A stretch of DNA of 6,973 nt from an uncultured Caulobacterales bacterium (GTDB taxonomy: Bacteria; Pseudomonadota; Alphaproteobacteria; Caulobacterales; Maricaulaceae), in assembly GCA_938007945.1 (NCBI GenBank), contig CALLME010000011.1, positions 1 through 6,973 on the forward strand, in the 5' to 3' direction. Shown here in pieces: positions 6,631 through 6,973 of the stretch. Positions within the stretch are counted from its first letter, which is position 1. Each line of letters starts with the position of its first letter. The notes beneath the pieces were generated by a model. It ran no database searches, was not told the DNA's origin, and saw nothing but the letters and a program-made list of their open reading frames with translations. Made by a program: the position numbers and the translations under genes.

Positions 6631-6973
6631 TGTACCGCTATGATGAATTTGACCATGACGTCGTCCAGAGCCGCGTGAAACAGTTTCGCGGCCAAGTCGA
6701 GCGCCGCCTTGCAGGCCATATAACAGAAGATCAGTTTAAGCCTCTCCGTTTACAAAATGGTCTCTATCTGCAACTTCATGCCTATATGCTGCGCGTCGCC
6801 GTGCCATACGGGACGCTCAGCTCAAAGCAAATGCGACAACTCGCTATGATTGCGGATAAATATGACCGCGGCTATGGCCACATTACAACGCGTCAGAATA
6901 TGCAGTTTAACTGGCCTGAATTGACTGATGTGCCAGATATTCTCCAAGACCTCGCTGATGTGGAAATGCACGC
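6630..6973 (+). CDS. nitrite/sulfite reductase hemoprotein (CysI/NirA type), N-terminal part, cut by window edge
   Basis: The first 114 codons are present. The family carries siroheme and a 4Fe-4S cluster and reduces sulfite to sulfide or nitrite to ammonia by six electrons. The visible part is the N-terminal region leading into the first ferredoxin-like half-domain: KPLRLQNGLYLQLHAYMLRVAVPYG (37-61), then SSKQMRQLAMIADKYDRGYGHITTRQNMQFNW (64-95). GHITTRQNMQFNW is the characteristic siroheme-reductase segment, its Arg and Gln region lining the cofactor pocket. The cluster-binding Cys residues lie beyond the window. Sulfite and nitrite specificity cannot be told apart from this fragment. Position behind cysG and DUF2849, without visible nitrate genes, favours assimilatory sulfite reduction. 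Downstream genes for a DUF934 protein and PAPS/APS reductase would be expected if this is the usual alphaproteobacterial cluster. Confidence 0.92.
   Translation, partial: MYRYDEFDHDVVQSRVKQFRGQVERRLAGHITEDQFKPLRLQNGLYLQLHAYMLRVAVPYGTLSSKQMRQLAMIADKYDRGYGHITTRQNMQFNWPELTDVPDILQDLADVEMH

Overview
The window looks like chromosomal DNA of an alphaproteobacterium. This is inferred from protein similarity that I recognise: an alphaproteobacterial-type ParE N-terminus, and the gene order siroheme synthase, DUF2849, nitrite/sulfite reductase, which is typical of alphaproteobacterial sulfate assimilation loci. A large outer-membrane autotransporter fits the marine, often stalked or budding, groups (Hyphomonadales/Maricaulales type). 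That finer placement is a guess.

Layout. Positions 1-632 (minus) hold the first 210 codons of parE, the topoisomerase IV ATPase subunit; it runs off the left edge. Positions 753-4004 (minus) hold a classical type V autotransporter of about 1083 residues, with signal peptide, beta-helical passenger and C-terminal barrel ending in Phe. Positions 4150-4767 (minus) hold a transcription regulator with an XRE helix-turn-helix and a C-terminal cupin domain. From 4925 to the right edge the plus strand carries a tightly packed operon: trifunctional siroheme synthase cysG, a small DUF2849 protein, and the start of a nitrite/sulfite reductase hemoprotein. The joins are an ATGA overlap and a TAATG overlap.

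How the genes work together. CysG makes siroheme, the prosthetic group of the reductase two genes downstream, so the plus-strand operon is a coherent sulfite (or nitrite) reduction unit. The XRE-cupin gene is divergent from it and has the same architecture as E. coli SutR (YdcN), a regulator of sulfur utilisation genes. Between the two is an extended -10 promoter (TGGTATAAT, 4818-4826), followed immediately by an exact 16-bp palindrome (4835-4850) that would cover the predicted transcription start. This looks like a repressor operator and is the most testable new item here. The autotransporter and parE appear functionally unrelated to the sulfur genes.

No RNA genes, mobile elements, CRISPR arrays or convincing intrinsic terminators were seen. 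The only intergenic stretches are short (about 120, 145 and 157 bases). I see no wholly new biological system. The interest lies in the regulator/operator pair, the uncharacterised DUF2849 protein and some features of the autotransporter.
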